Shown piece after piece: positions 13,170 to 26,701 of a stretch of DNA of 64,000 nucleotides. Below the pieces are notes generated by a model. The model searched no databases and was not told the DNA's origin. It saw only the letters and a list, made by a program, of their open reading frames with translations. Position 1 is the stretch's first letter, and every line of letters begins with the position of its first letter. Location of the stretch: contig NC_066323.1 in NCBI RefSeq assembly GCF_022539315.1, positions 18,217,719 through 18,281,718 on the forward strand. The letters are read 5' to 3'. The position numbers and the translations under genes were made by a program. Source of the stretch: Serinus canaria (lineage: Eukaryota > Chordata > Aves > Passeriformes > Fringillidae).

Positions 13170-15449
13170 GAAGCAGATTCTTTAAATTATTCAAGAATTC
13201 AATTTAAAATGTTTCTTTAAAAAATTGGGAATGATATAGTGTGGCACCATTTGTCTAATCTGGGATGTTATTGATTATACCCTGATGCTGACATAACTGT
13301 TTTTCTTCCTTTTGTGGCTTTTTCACCTTCAGAAATTGCACAAGGTGACTCAGATATCCACAGCCATATTCATTGATATGTAAAATTAATAAATTATAAA
13401 TCTCCAGGCAGAGTCTGAAGTTATAATTAAAAGGAAATATATTGGGTTTTTTTTAACAAAGTTTGTAGATAGTCTTAGGTATTAAAACGTAGAAATTAAG
13501 TTATCTGAGGTTTGCTATCCAAAGTCTCTCTGTGCCATAGTTCACAGTGGGATGTCTTTTTTTATTAGTAAGACACAAAATGAATATCTTAAAAAAATAC
13601 AGGCTCAGTTGGACATGATTACTGTGTGACATAAATATTCACACTCTTATTAGTGCAGACTGCAAATACACAAGTGAAAATCCCTTACCTAGTTGTACTT
13701 TTGTGCTTGGGTAGGAATTGGTCTAAATTTAAAATCAACAAGCAAATGGAAGAAGTAAACAAGAAAATGTTCCAGACTGCCCCAGCCATCTGCTTGAAAT
13801 ACTATATTTGAAATCTATGTAATGGGAATTACCACTATTTGGTTTTCAGACCAAATGCCATTGTAACTCAGCAAATAAATCAGTTGTGAATTAGTGAATG
13901 AATTGTAGCTTTTTAATCTTTCATTTTCCCCATTGTCCTCAAGCAGACTGTGGACAACTTTTTGTTTATTTTGGCTTATATTTGTCATTCACAGGTTATT
14001 TCAGCAAAAAAATTGCTGGTTGGCAAATCATTTGAGTTCCTTTCTGTGAAAATTTGCTGTCTGTTTTCTGATAGTTTGGGCTTCTGTTCCACAGTGAGTT
14101 TCATATATACAGGATCTTTAGATTGATGCTCTTACATGAAATTTTAGGAAGAGTAATTTAGGGCAATGAGCGTAGAAACCAAAACTGGATAGTGTGGGTC
14201 CAGAAGTAACATTTATTAAATGACTTTACAGTGCAAGTAGTGTCTCTGGAGAGTAATAGTCACTGATTTTCCATTCCACGTAGAAAGTAGTATCAGGTTA
14301 TAAAAAACATTTTTAGAGTAAAAGCAATCCTATTTTTATATCTGCTTGATACTTTGGAAATTAGCTTGCTTGGGGCTTGCTTTGCATTAAAAAGGAAATG
14401 TTAAAAAAATAGTCTGCCAGAAGTGTCTGTTGTTTGTGTATATTATTGATTTAAAATCTCTGAGTAGAATAACATGGATAGATTCTCGAGGAAACACAAA
14501 TACCTGCCTGTGACAAGTTGACAAAATCACGGTGGTGAAGGTGAAACATCTGTCAATAGTATTGCAAATGCTTCCCTCACCTGCAGGTTGTCACTGTCAC
14601 CATCGCCCATCTGGGTGTGGCAAATAGCAGGAAGATAAGGTCCCGGTGCCTCTGTCCTCACACACACCTGTCAGCAGTGAGTGTGACACACACCCACCCC
14701 GTTCACTTCTTAAGTGCTCCAGACTGCCTGCTGTAACCTGCTTGTGACTTTATTTGATAAGTCAGGGATACATGGAACAATCTCAGAACTCCAGTGTGAG
14801 GATGTGCTCTTGAGCCGAGGGTTAGATGAAGATTAGGGGGAACATCAAAGCTGCAGTTAAAATAAAAAAAGATGAGATAAAACCAAGTTATTAGAGATCA
14901 CTTTGAAGTGTTTACAGATTAAGCCCTGTCTCTTTAAAGTGGAATACTTATCTGCCTTTCAGTATTTAAAGAACAAGACAGGACAGGCAGTGCTTTTCTG
15001 AAGGATTATTGTATGGCTGTCCTGTGCTGAACAGCATCAGGCCAGAGGCAAGTGACTTCAGTCCTGGAACATCTGTAATAATCCTTTAAATATCTCTCTA
15101 TAGTGATGTCAGGCAGACCTTTTGAAGGTGAGAAGACCACACAATAACACACTTCCACGTAAGTGTTGTACATGATGATGTGACACTGGCATTGGCCAGA
15201 CTTGAGGCTGGCTTTGTGTTTCAGGACAGATATTAGATCTTCCTGAAGAATATTTTAATGACATTTTACAAGAAACAAATTTAGGACTCTTGATCAATTT
15301 GAAATGCCTCCTGTTCCTGCTACCTGTGCTAATCCCTTTTGGTGTGGCAGTCTTGTCACAATTGTTAGAACAGCACAGGAGACCTGGTGGACTGTTACTG
15401 TGCATACGATAATGCAGACGAGGGCAAATTGAGTCTCAGAATGTTTTTG
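13170..15449. other. Intergenic, AT-rich
   Basis: Long AT-rich unique stretch with very few open frames. The patch at 14580-14720 is richer in CA and GC but has no recognisable identity. Confidence 0.6.
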
Positions 15450-15520
15450 TTAATGGAATCATAAAGTAATTTTTTTGGAAGAGACTTCTGCAGATCATCT
15501 GGTCCAGCTTCCTGTAGGCA
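15450..15520 (-). mobile_element. Decayed CR1 LINE 3' end
   Basis: The words GGAATCATAAAGTAAT, TTGGAAGAGACTTCTGCAG and ATCATCTGGTCCAGCTTCC follow the reverse complement of the CR1 3' terminus (ATAGAAT, TTGGAAGGGACC, ATCATCTAGTCCAAC order). It is short and diverged; no ORF remains. Confidence 0.6.
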
Positions 15521-18500
15521 CATACTTTGTGGTAATAGGGAGTGGGGCTGGCCCAGCCTCATCCCCAGCTGGGCACAGCTGTGACAGCAGGTGAGCAGCA
15601 CTGACAGAAACGAGCCATGGAGTGCCCAGGGGCACTGACCAACCACCAAAGGGAGCAGAGGGCACACATGACATGGAATGGGGTTACTCTGTTTGGGTGA
15701 GTGCTTAAAGCTTTCTGAATTGTGTGGTGATTCTCTCTGTATTGTAGTTGTGTCAACTGTAACAGCTTCCTAAGATGAAATATAACAGGAGAGATAGATG
15801 GGAGGCAGGAAGGGAATAATCAATGCAAGTATAAAAAATGTGCAATTCTTATCCATGTCAAATCATGGCTGCTGGATGCAGAGTTTTGTGTTTTAACAAG
15901 CAGTGGTGAGTTGTGACAAGTCCTTTGAGGGACAGTTTGATCAGTAGGTGCACTGAGAAATGAGTGGTGCTGAGCAGGAAGGGGGGGGTGGGGGAGAAGG
16001 CAGGCTTGTTTCTGCTTTTCATTGTAAGAAAAAAAATTTCCCATTTTATAATGTTAAATTTGTAATCCATCGAGGGGAATTTGTATTCCATGGTTTCTGT
16101 GCTTGGCTTTGAAAGCAAGAAACTACCTATAGGTAGTGGAATGAAATACACTGTACTGCCAAGTAACAGCATTCACAGGGAAAAAATAATCATAATAATG
16201 GCTTTGGATAATTGCAACTACATTTCATGGAAACATGATACTCTAAGAAAATATCTTCTGTGGAGTTTTACTGCAGCCTGTGTATTCACTTCTTCCCTTG
16301 AGAACTGTTTCCTGTAATTTCTGTTGGGGCACCTCCCAGGCTGTTGTAGCAGGGAGTGTGTTCCTGGCTGGTAGTAGCTGGTCTGCCAGTTGGAGATTGG
16401 AATTACATTGGGTGTTACCCTTATCTGAGGTGGGGGTAACACATTTCAAAGGCAGCTGTAAAGTAAAGCCTCTTCTGTTTGAATGAACCTTGAACACATT
16501 CAGGTGCCTGTGGTGGGCATGAATTTGTCCTGGCTGCTTGTCAGGGAATGTGACTCCATGAGAATCAACTTTCCTGAGGTTCAAACCCTCTTTTTCCTGA
16601 TGATGTGAAGATGCAGATGTTTAATAACTGAGATGTTGTAAGCAGCTGGACTGCTCCCTTGGTTCCAGAAGTCTTTTTCACGAGGCTGAATACTGCAAAA
16701 TTATTACCTGTAGGTCTTCAGGACTTGTTGTTTAGTTCCAGGTTGACTAATGTGAGCTTCATATGCATCATGGGTTTTGTGGGTTGCTTTCCATAAAAAA
16801 TCTCTGCATTCCGCACCCGCATTTTCCTATTTATTTTTTAGTGCCATTTACAGTACAAAAAAAGGAACTTTGTTTTTTCATGGAAGGAAAATATTTCTTT
16901 TTGACATGGTGCCTTTCAATCCACATTTGATGCCTTTTTAGTATTTAAAATTTTACCATTACAGTTACAGATCATTCATCATTGTCATTGCTGAAACTGA
17001 AGCTGTCTAAGTGTAGTGCTTTCAAAATGAGGCAGACTGACTGCCCCCTTCCATGCTACTTCACTGCCATTCTCTACCAGGATACCTGTGCAGTTTTTGT
17101 CAGGGCTTGCTGAAGCAGTTGATGAAGTGCTGAGAAGCTGAATATTTTCTGTGTTTGCCATCTGGTTCTGATATAAAGAAAAACTACAGAAGCTACACAG
17201 CAAGCTGACCAGCAAATTTGATTACAAATTTGATTATTAATATGTATTTCTGATAATGTGAGAGGATTCTAGGAAAAAAGTGATTTCCCAAACTTCACGG
17301 TGTAGTCAGAGTGACAGCCCCTGTGGCCCAAAGCAGGAGATGGAATGTGCAGGCAGTGCCCACTGCACCGGCACAGGCTGAGTCAGTTGTGCTGCAGCTG
17401 GCTGTGACAGGAGAGCCTGGGAGCCTCTCCTCAGGGATGTGTCCATCTCCCTGTGCTCCCTGGAAGCTGTTCCATGTGCTGCAGGCTCTGAGCCTGTGTG
17501 GCCCTAGCCGTGGCAGTGTGGATGGTTTTCCTTTCTGGAGGTACTTCAGTTTTGCTTAGCAGTAATATTTTCAGTTTACCTAATACTCTTTGCTGAAAGG
17601 TTCAAGTTAAATTCCAAACAAAATTGCTGTATCATAATGAAATCCCCTTGGGTTTGTCCTGGCATGGCACTACCTGTGCAACTGGCAAGTACTTTTTCCT
17701 CTGGGCAGAAGGTAATTTTTTGATAATGTGCACATGACACATATTTTCATGTTAATGCTGTTTTCTGCTTGCAGCAGTTAAAGGCACAATAGTTGGCAGC
17801 GTTCCTCCTAAAAATATGCCTTAGAAAATTGCTTTTTCATTATTTTTTACCCTAAATACAAAAATGTATTTGGATTACAAATGAAACAAAATTATACCTT
17901 TATAAAGTACATTTGGAAACTGTACTCAGACACAACCTTCCAGCTTCTCCCTGTCAAACACAGAGTGCCAGGACAGACATCCTATCGGGTGAGGGAAGTA
18001 GATAGAAGGAAATCACGGAGTCCTTGCAGAGGGTTAAAGGATAGTGAAAGGTCTCTGCTGTTTTAGAGCCTTATGGGTATCAGTTGTATTGTGTCTTGTG
18101 TGAAATGTTGTCCCTTAACACGGGGATAACCATCAGTATCACATAATAGGAAAGCTTATTAATCATTCATGAGTCTTGTATTGACTATTGCTAAACACAC
18201 CTTACTATGTAATCCAGAAGAAACAGGCAAAAGAATGCTGGAGAAAGCAGTAATTTATAGTGAGAATTCCTATTTTTGTCTGCTGCAAGTTTCCAGATAG
18301 CTTGAGCTTTCCTTGCACAGGGCACAGCTGAATGGCTCTCAAGCAGTTTCCTGACAAGTATCATTTTCAGTTTCTATTTTTTTGCTGCTTTTCTCCAAAA
18401 TTGTCTATATGTTAATTTATTACGGTTTCGGGGTTTTTTCCCCCAGTGGGAAACTGCAGAGTTTGTGTTTCTTTTCTAGGTGAGGAGGATTGGTGGATGA

Positions 18501-18869
18501 GTTGCTTATTATGTGTCAGGTGAGAGAAAGCTCAGGCTGAGAAGAGCAGGAAATCATCGCTTGATGAGAGTAGCTGGGCTGCATGGTGGGACATGACAGG
18601 CTTCAGGTTGTTCTGCCTGAGGTGTTTGGGTGGGAGAGCACTTCCCTGGAATGGCAATTAAAAGCTGTTGGATTGAACACAGAGTTTCTATTTGAACTTG
18701 CTCTGTTTTGCTGTTCAGCTCTCTAACAGGATGTAAGTGAGCAATGCTGTATTTCTGTATTCCAGGTCCCAATCTGTTTGGGCTTTAGCACTATAGATGA
18801 TGCTATTGAAATAGAAAGTTTTTCTCTCTTGGTGCCTTGTGTTACTCTCATCATTTAGGAACTAATGGA
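15521..18869. other. Intergenic, no gene recognised
   Basis: Unique sequence. Frames up to 113 codons in mutually overlapping frames (16243-16584) carry no domain. A G-rich run occurs at 15981-15995. Confidence 0.6.
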
Positions 18870-20000
18870 GGGCGCCGTTCACCAATCTGGAGCTTCCTCT
18901 TCCTTTCAGATTTCTAAAAAGGAGCTTCACAAACATGTCAGTACACAGTAAAACTGTTCCCTCAAATTCTAACTCATACTGCTAAAATACGTGACTCCCT
19001 CAGATACATTTCGTCCACCTGCCCTTTTTGTTTCACTTGGCAAATAGGAGGGGGCAAGAAAAATCTTTAGGATAAACCTTTAGATTGGAGTTGTCAGAAT
19101 GGCCTAAGGGAATTCATGTGTCAAAATCCCTGCCCCAGCCAGAGGCTTTAAAACGGTATTTTATTCCTGCCTATCAGCTCATCAGCAGCGATGGGGCCAA
19201 ATTAGGTCTTTCCATTCAGTCAGGTTTTGTGGGCTAATGTTAACGAAGTGTTTTAGCTGAGCCACTGGCTTTTTTTCTGTAGCATCTGCTGTTATACCCC
19301 AGAGGTTTCTCTCTCAACCCAAGGTCAGGCCCACCTTGGCTTCACTGTAAGGTCAGGTACATTCAGCCCAATGTGATTGTGAAAAGCATCATTTGCCAAA
19401 AATACTCTTTTCTGGGGTTAAGATTAATTTTTCCACTATTGGCTTTTATTGTAATGAGAAATTATAGTACCTAAACAAAAAACTGGTAGTGGTTATAATA
19501 AATTAATTTTCCTCTTATTTATATTGCCGAGGATTGCGCCTATAAAATTTTTTATTGACTACAGCACTGTGGATGTCTCATTAAAAACATTCATCATTGT
19601 ATGCTGGCGTCTTTTATTATGTCATAAAACTGCAATGCTACATAATGCCTGGTTTTTCACCCTACTCTGGTAAAAAGCTTAAATCCTGCTTTTCTTTTGA
19701 AAGGTAGATAGGTAGGTTTATACTAGCAAGACTGGAGCTAAATGTTACCAACCTCAGCCATATTCGTCAGGAAATGATGAAACAAAATCCGGTGAGATGA
19801 TTTGGAGTTGGAATTCTTAATTTTAGTCCTATCCCCTACCATCGATAGGTAGTGTAAGACAGGAAGTCTGTTAACTGACTTCAAGAAAGAGCTGCCTGAT
19901 TTAAATTTAAATTGTATTGTTCAACAATGTTGTGTAATTAGATGGAAAAGCAGCAAAGTCCTTTTATTAGAGATGTCTTTGTAGACAGTAGCCATGAAAG
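18870..20000. promoter_or_regulatory. Possible conserved non-coding regulatory sequence
   Basis: This stretch has the look of constrained non-coding DNA: no repeat similarity, no tandem slippage, retained isolated CpGs (GGCGCCG near 18871, GATTGCGCC near 19533, ATCGATAGG near 19841) and dense homeodomain-type AT words (TAATTA, ATTAA). This is pattern impression only. It is upstream of a developmental-type CpG-island gene. Confidence 0.25.
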
Positions 20001-23000
20001 CAGTGGTTGATGCTAATTACCATATTTTGTTTAAACTTCCATCTAAATGAAAGGATCATTCAATTCCGAAGCTGCAGCCATACAAAAACCACAAGTGCAG
20101 TTGAATTGCTGCTGCCAAGCAGATGGGGCTTTGATCAGAATAAGTTATTTGCAGCTTTATTGTCTGGCTGCCAGGGAGGGGCTTGTATTGAACCACCTCT
20201 CTCTGAAGAAGGGGAAGGGGAGAAGTGAAGTGAATCTTGCTGATCTAAGTTCATGGGAAAATGAATTTTCCCATTCTTAGATTATTTTTGCAGATGAAAA
20301 TCCAGTGTTGAAAAGAACAGCAGTTAGGCACTCGATATCGGGCTGCTGTAACGTGTCAGATGGGTTTGGTAGGAAGGGATTGGAATGTTTATTTTAGAGG
20401 AATAGAGGGGGGAACACAGAGTGTTGGGCACAGCTGACTGCATATTTCTCCAAGTCAATTCTGTCTAGAGCATACGAGCTAAAACTTGCACTACTGTGCT
20501 TTTTCATTTTGTGTTTCACACCATATGGGATGTACAAAAACTGAGCAGCCTCACACATCCGGGATGCTCCCTGCAAAGACAGAGATGGCCATTTACAAAG
20601 CCATCGAGAGAATGGGACTGCGGTAAGTGACAAGGAATGCAGGAGACGGGGCTGAGATTTTTGGGGGTTTGGGGGGGACTGTGGGTTTTTTCCAGTTACT
20701 TAGTATTCCATGTGCAAGGGGATTTTTATTTACAGTAATTCACTGATACAAAAACTGATTTCCAACAAAAAGTGGAGAAGGAGGGAAACGTTACCTGGCA
20801 CTGTGTGAATATGAGGTAGATCAGTCTAAAAACAGAAATGACAACTGTAGAACAGGACTATCCTGGGAAATGCAGAGCAAACTTATTTTCTATATTGAAA
20901 TTGTATTGGTTGTTCTCAGTCTTGTCTCACAGTGAAAGTCTAGAAGTGAGAATTAAGGATTGATTCTGTCATCTTTTTAGTCAAAAAGTCTGGCCATGAA
21001 CATGGTCTTATTCTGACCTGTACCATAACTATCTAGATTCAGGCATTAAAGCTTTCTCAAGCTTAGAAATGCAAAGACAGAAAGGAGGGGAGTGTGGGGC
21101 AGGGGAAAAGCCAAACCCCAAAGTGATAACTCTGAATTTCTTCAGTGTTGCACTACAAATGCTGTGGTAGAACTGTATTATTTCCAGGCAATTACAGTTG
21201 GGGATGTTCTGAGGCCACTTTAGAATTACATGTTTTTATCTGAGATGCTGGTCCTGTTCATGTGCATGTTTGTGCAAGCTGGAGCACAGTGTTTGGGACT
21301 TGGCCATGCATATGAAGCTTGATAGTGGTTTACCCCCCAAAAACAGTGTGTGGCCTCAGATTGGCTTAGATCTTGAGATCTGTGTGATTGATACAGTTGA
21401 AGTGGATTCAAGATAAAGCTGTAGATTTGCTGAGACTGGCTTCCATTTTCATTTACTCAATACAAAACCAAGCCAAATCAAAGCGCTCAAAGCCAATAAT
21501 TTAGATATACTTTGCTTTTTTCTTCTTTAAATTAGTTCTTTTTCTTTTCATCTCTCTGAAAACATTTCCATGGTCTTTCCACATTAGAGGGGTTTCAAAA
21601 GAAAACATAACAATCTAGACCTTGTCAGACTATGTTTAAAAAAAAACCATGAAAAATTTTAAAGTGAAAGGGTATTTCTTAGCACTTAGAAATTTTATTC
21701 ACATTTTCTAAGTCAAGCTTGTTTTAGAAGCACAGCAACACAGATGTCTTTGTTTTAAGTAAGTTGAGTGCTCCTCCCAAAAGAAATAAATATGAACGCT
21801 ATTTTTGTAGTAAACAAAGAACCCCAAATTTGTGTTAAAACAAACAGATTTTGGGTGCAAATTCTTATGCTTGTTTGGGAATTTTTAACCCGTCCTGCTT
21901 TGTACCTGAAATAATGCCATAATAGATATGTTTTAGTAGCTTATACAGTAGAGTGTTATCATAAACATAGGGCAGTGGAACACGTTCTAAAATTCCTTTA
22001 ACTCCATGTTCACTGCCCCTAGGATGGCAGATTGCCAAGTGGAGTGGTAACAAATGAGTAAGGCACCCAAAACTCCAACTCCTCTGTAGGGATGACAAGC
22101 CAAAACTACACACTTAGGAGTAAGGGGATCAAAAACTTGTTCCAAGACTGTATTGATCTGATTTTCTAAAAGATCTCAGAAGAATTTGAAAACTCCTAGG
22201 GCACAATTTTTGGAAAGTCTGTTGAATTGTAAGATAGGCTTTTTTTCTCCCTCCCCCCTCCATGAGTGGTGGTGAATATGCAAAACCTTTTTGTTATATT
22301 TTTGGCAGCAATATCATTTACAAAAAAATGAAAGCAGAGAGGGATGACAGAGATCCTTTAAAAAACCTCCTTTCTGTAAGTTTTGGCTTTTCTCCAGGTA
22401 CAGAAGGTGTCAGTGGTGATGGAGAGAGAAGGCATTGGTGGCAGGCGGAAACTTTGAGGTTTCTGGTTGGTTTTTTTTTTTTTTTCCATGATAGTGGGGC
22501 ATTCTGATTTCTATCAGCTATAGAATTTGGTTTTATGAGAAGGTAAAAATCTCATGTTTTGATCACACACAACTCAAATTTGAGCAGAGCTGGGTGTCAG
22601 GTGAACCCTCACACTGCTTCTCTATCTCACTGCCTCATGCCAGAAGCTCCCTGGTGGGGAAGGAGTGTGTGTAGACAATCGTGGCTGCTGGCTCTTGAGG
22701 ATTTTACCACAACATTTCCTTGAGCAGTAGAAGCTTTTCCTCAGTAAAATGTTCAGATCAATCCTGAAATTAAGTTTTCAGGTGACTGATATTGAAATAC
22801 TTTTTGCTATTGAAATAGTCTTTGATGTACAATTAGATGCAGTTCTGAAATTTACAAAACTGGGATTGAAAGTCTTTCCATGTTGAACTTGCTGTGGTAA
22901 AGAATGATACATGTGCATACTCTGTATTGCTGAAAGAAAGACCTGTGCAGATGGCCACTCCTTCCATTGAGCCAGAGCACGAAGCCAAGGGCTGACATTG

Positions 23001-25531
23001 CAATTTGTGATCTTGACAGTACAACAGGTGTTGCAGCCTAATTTGCAGTTTGAAGAATTAATGGTGAAGTGATAAAGATCATCATCTGTGTGAAGTAACA
23101 AGGAGCAGGACAGAGTTTTGTCATTTACTTTGATGCAAATAAGGCATTGCTCTGGCAGTTCAAATGAGGTGAAGCACATGCAGAAAATCAGAGAATTTCT
23201 ATTTGTGAATATTTACCATACCTGTTCCTTTACCACCAAGCTATGCTAGAGACAGATATTTCTTTATTGGCTGGTTCATATCTTTATATTTGGACATCTT
23301 TACCAGAACAGAATAAAAATGGTTGGCTGAAGAGCTCTGTACTCATGTAGCTTGTTTTCTTTTTGCTTTGTTTATTGAAAATTTCAAGATATTTCATTAT
23401 CATAACAACTTCTCAGATTTTTGGTCTTATTAATTAAAAATATAAGGTGACAGCTCTGCAGCTGTAGTGATAGTTTGAAAATAAGGAATGCAGTATTTTT
23501 TTTAACCAGGAAGGAGGTAAAAGCAAACCAAATGTCTGATCATATGTAAGTATTTTAAAACTGCCAACAATTTGGAGAACTTCCCAAAATGTTAAGGGTG
23601 GATTACAGCCATTTTGGCATGCTTGCAATGGCATTTAATGCAGTAGCTGCATGTTTTTACCACATTTTGGGGGACTATGTAAGTTCTTAGAAACTTTTAT
23701 GTAGTGATCTCAGTCTTTTCAGCCTTTCAAGAAGTAGTTCTATTTCTGAGTTGAAGTCTCTAGGAAAAGCATTAAGGATTACTGAAGCAAAAGGCTCTGT
23801 GAGTTATGGATTTGTGTTGCTTATTTTCTGCAAAGCTGGTGGTGCATATATGGCTGTTTTCTGATTTATGTGGGGAAATGAGTGCTCCCCAGGCTGAGGG
23901 TCAAATCAGTGTATTTATGCTGTTGAACAGTGCTTCTATCTTTACAGTCTCACATGAGGCTCAGGATTCCCATTGAGCTAAAAGTACCCCCAGAAGGTGA
24001 TTAACAAGGTGACAATAATTGTCACACAGCTAATTGACTTCTAGATGAGCATGCCCAGATCCTTACAGACACCCCAGTGCTGCCCTCCAAGGGTGAGTGC
24101 CCAGGGAAAGGACAGAAGCTCTGGCTGTCCTGGGTTTGGACACCCAGACCTTGTGGGCTCTGGGCTCTCAGCCACACCCCTGCAGCTAGGCTTGGGCAGA
24201 CTTCCACGGCTTTTGATGACCTCATTTTATAAACATACCTGGTAATGCCTCTGAATCACAGCAATCTGAGAACCTGTTGATGTGGAAAGGCTGCTTCAGG
24301 CAAGATTTTAATCTCCATGATGAGTTTTAATGTACATTTTGTCTATTCAGTGACCATGGGTGTCTCCATGTGTAGTGAGTTGTGATTGACCACTGATTTC
24401 TGCGTAGTAGAATTTTCCTTATGTTGTGTTCAAAGAGCAAGTTTTGTGTGAACAAATGTTCTTCAGACACATGGCCAATCTGCCACTCATTTCAGAGTGA
24501 GTCTACTTACAAAACAGGTGTAATTAAGGAAATGCTTTAAAAAACACCTGTCCTGACAGTTCATAGTCATTTTGTAAACTTTTACCAGAACATAAAAGTT
24601 TCACAGGGATAGCTTTAGTAGGGTATCAGCAGCATATTTAATCTAAATATGTGGTTCTGTGATAGATGCACAAAAATGCATGTAAGTCTGACTTTCTAAA
24701 AATAAGAAATAAAGCTTAAAATAATAGATCCTAACCTAAGAAGGCTTTCCTCCATCTTACTAAAACCAATCTCTTTCAGAGTAGGTTCACTAGAACACTG
24801 ATTTGTTTCACTAAATTGATCCTTTCTGCTCTGTTCTAAGAAAATCTACATGGTGAATTGCTTAGAGAATTGTAGTTATACATTGAGAATTACTTTTTTT
24901 CTAGAACATAAAAGTGCATTTAACCAATTTCAGGATTTTTTTTTTTTTTTGAGAGAACTTTACTTTTGCCGAAGACCCCTGGCGGGACAGACGGCAGAGG
25001 AAACAGGGAGAGCTTCCTCCAGGTTGTTTTGCTAAGGAATATTTTTCCCTTACAAGACTCCCCTCCCTGTTGGCTCAAGGTCAGCAGTGACTTTCCTGGC
25101 TTGCTTGAAGCACAGCAGTAATGAGAACACACTTCTGGAAATGTCTTTGTTGTCTGTTGCCCTTGGAACTTGTCCTTAAGGAGGGGGTTGTCCTTAAAAG
25201 CGTGGAGGAGAAACATTCAGCCGTAGCTCAATTCCTTTTCCTTGGTTTCAAAGATTGTGGAATGGGAGATTGCACGTGTTCCTTGGCTATCTGCAGGTTT
25301 GTGCCCCTGTCCCCTGGCTCACTGACCCTCTGGGAGTGCCACAGGACAGGGGACAGGGCAGCTGAGCAGCACCAGCCTTCGTGCTGCTCCTCAGGGACTG
25401 CCCTCCGCAGTTCCTCCAGCACTTGACGTTAATTTAGACTTTGGTACATTGTCTTGAAGATTAGTTAATGCTGTCATTGTTTTAGAGCTGATTGCTAATG
25501 AAATTAACAGACATTAATTCCTGTGCTCAGA
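20001..25531. other. Intergenic, no gene recognised
   Basis: Unique sequence with a short T run (22471-22485). A 133-codon minus-strand frame (22778-23179) is unusually cysteine- and serine-rich and was inspected, but it matches no family I recognise and has no evident splice or promoter context. Confidence 0.55.
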
Positions 25532-25606
25532 AATGAAACAATATGAAATTATGAACAATAATAAATGAAATGAACAATAATAGATATGAGCAATATGAAC
25601 AACAAT
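25532..25606. repeat. Degenerate minisatellite
   Basis: Imperfect units built on ATATGAA and ATGAACAATAATA recur about four times over 75 bases, with insertions of one to four bases. Confidence 0.7.
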
Positions 25607-25958
25607 GGATTTCCATATCAGCTTGGTTTTTGCAAGCATCTTTCTTGAGCTATATGGCAAGGTGGTACGAACTGGAGATATGTGCAGTTCTACTCAGTTT
25701 TAAAAGTCCACCATTTAATTAAAAATGGCTTAAGAGGTCCTAAAAATACATTTTAATTGTAGTCACCTTCAGATAGCTGTACCAAATATTGAGGCTTATT
25801 TTTGTTTTTAATTTCCATATTTCCAAAGCAACAATACTTCAATTTACAAGGTCTGTTGTCAGCAGCATGAATTATTGTTATCAATCAAGCCATCTTCCTA
25901 CATAACGCAATTTTCAAAAGCCTGCATTTTGTGAAATGGCAGTTGGTGCCTTACAATG

Positions 25959-26701
25959 TGTCTTGGCTTGAAAGACAGGTGTCTTTCTCAGGAAGGCAGG
26001 AGCCTGCCTTGGAATGCAAAATGTAAATCCCCACTCTCTGAATTATTATAATTTTGAAATTAAGGGACTCTCAGGCAAAGATATGAGGATAGGTCTAGCA
26101 GTTCTTTACCGGTATGTATAGCAAGGCAAACAAACCCCGGCAGCTCCGGCACTGAAACCAACCAGACCCAGCCCCAGCCCCGGCCCCCGCGGCCTCTTCC
26201 CCTTCGGTGCAGTTCCGGGCACGGCCGGCAGGGGCGCTGCTGCTCCCGGCGGCCAGCGCGGGCCATGGCCGGCTGCAGCAGAGAGAGCGCGGCTCAGGGT
26301 CCCGCACCGAGCTGGGGGACAGGTCCCTCTGCTCGTGGGGTGGCTGTTACCGAGGTCCTGGTTCAGTGCCTGCTCTCACACACAGAGAAGAAGCAGCTCC
26401 TTCACCCTACAGCAGAAGCAGCGGCTCTGGGCTGGGCTCCGGCGGGAGCAGTGAGCGAGAGCGAGGCAGGGCCAGCAGCTGCCCCAGCCCCATCCTTCAC
26501 CTGCCCGATTCCCGCAGCATCTCCCCCTCAAAGAGAAACTCCCAGATAAGAGAAGTGTAACCAGATATCCCCTTCCCCTGATCCCGGCCACTTCTGTTGT
26601 TTTTCTTAAATGCTCAGTCATTAGTATTTTTTAGCAACTTATTGGGGAAAAAAAATCTATAAGTAAAAAGGAGCAAAAGGAAAGAAACCTAGCCCCCAAC
26701 A
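25959..26701. mobile_element. Solo LTR with intact ends and 4-bp target-site duplication
   Basis: The element begins TGTCTTGGCTTG and ends CCCCCAACA, giving TG...CA termini over 743 bases. The host tetranucleotide AATG is directly repeated at 25955-25958 and 26702-26705. The first 140 bases and the last 100 resemble a passerine LTR family as I remember it. The centre (about 26140-26540) is GC- and CpG-rich and carries long open frames on both strands that are compositional. No internal retroviral sequence is left, so it is a recombination product between two LTRs. Four-base duplications are typical of gamma-type (class I) integrases. Transcriptional orientation is not clear. Confidence 0.85.

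Noticed and set aside
26140..26560. CpG-rich stretch as a second gene promoter or coding exon
   Set aside because: It lies wholly inside the solo LTR at 25959-26701 with TG...CA ends and a 4-bp duplication; the frames are compositional.
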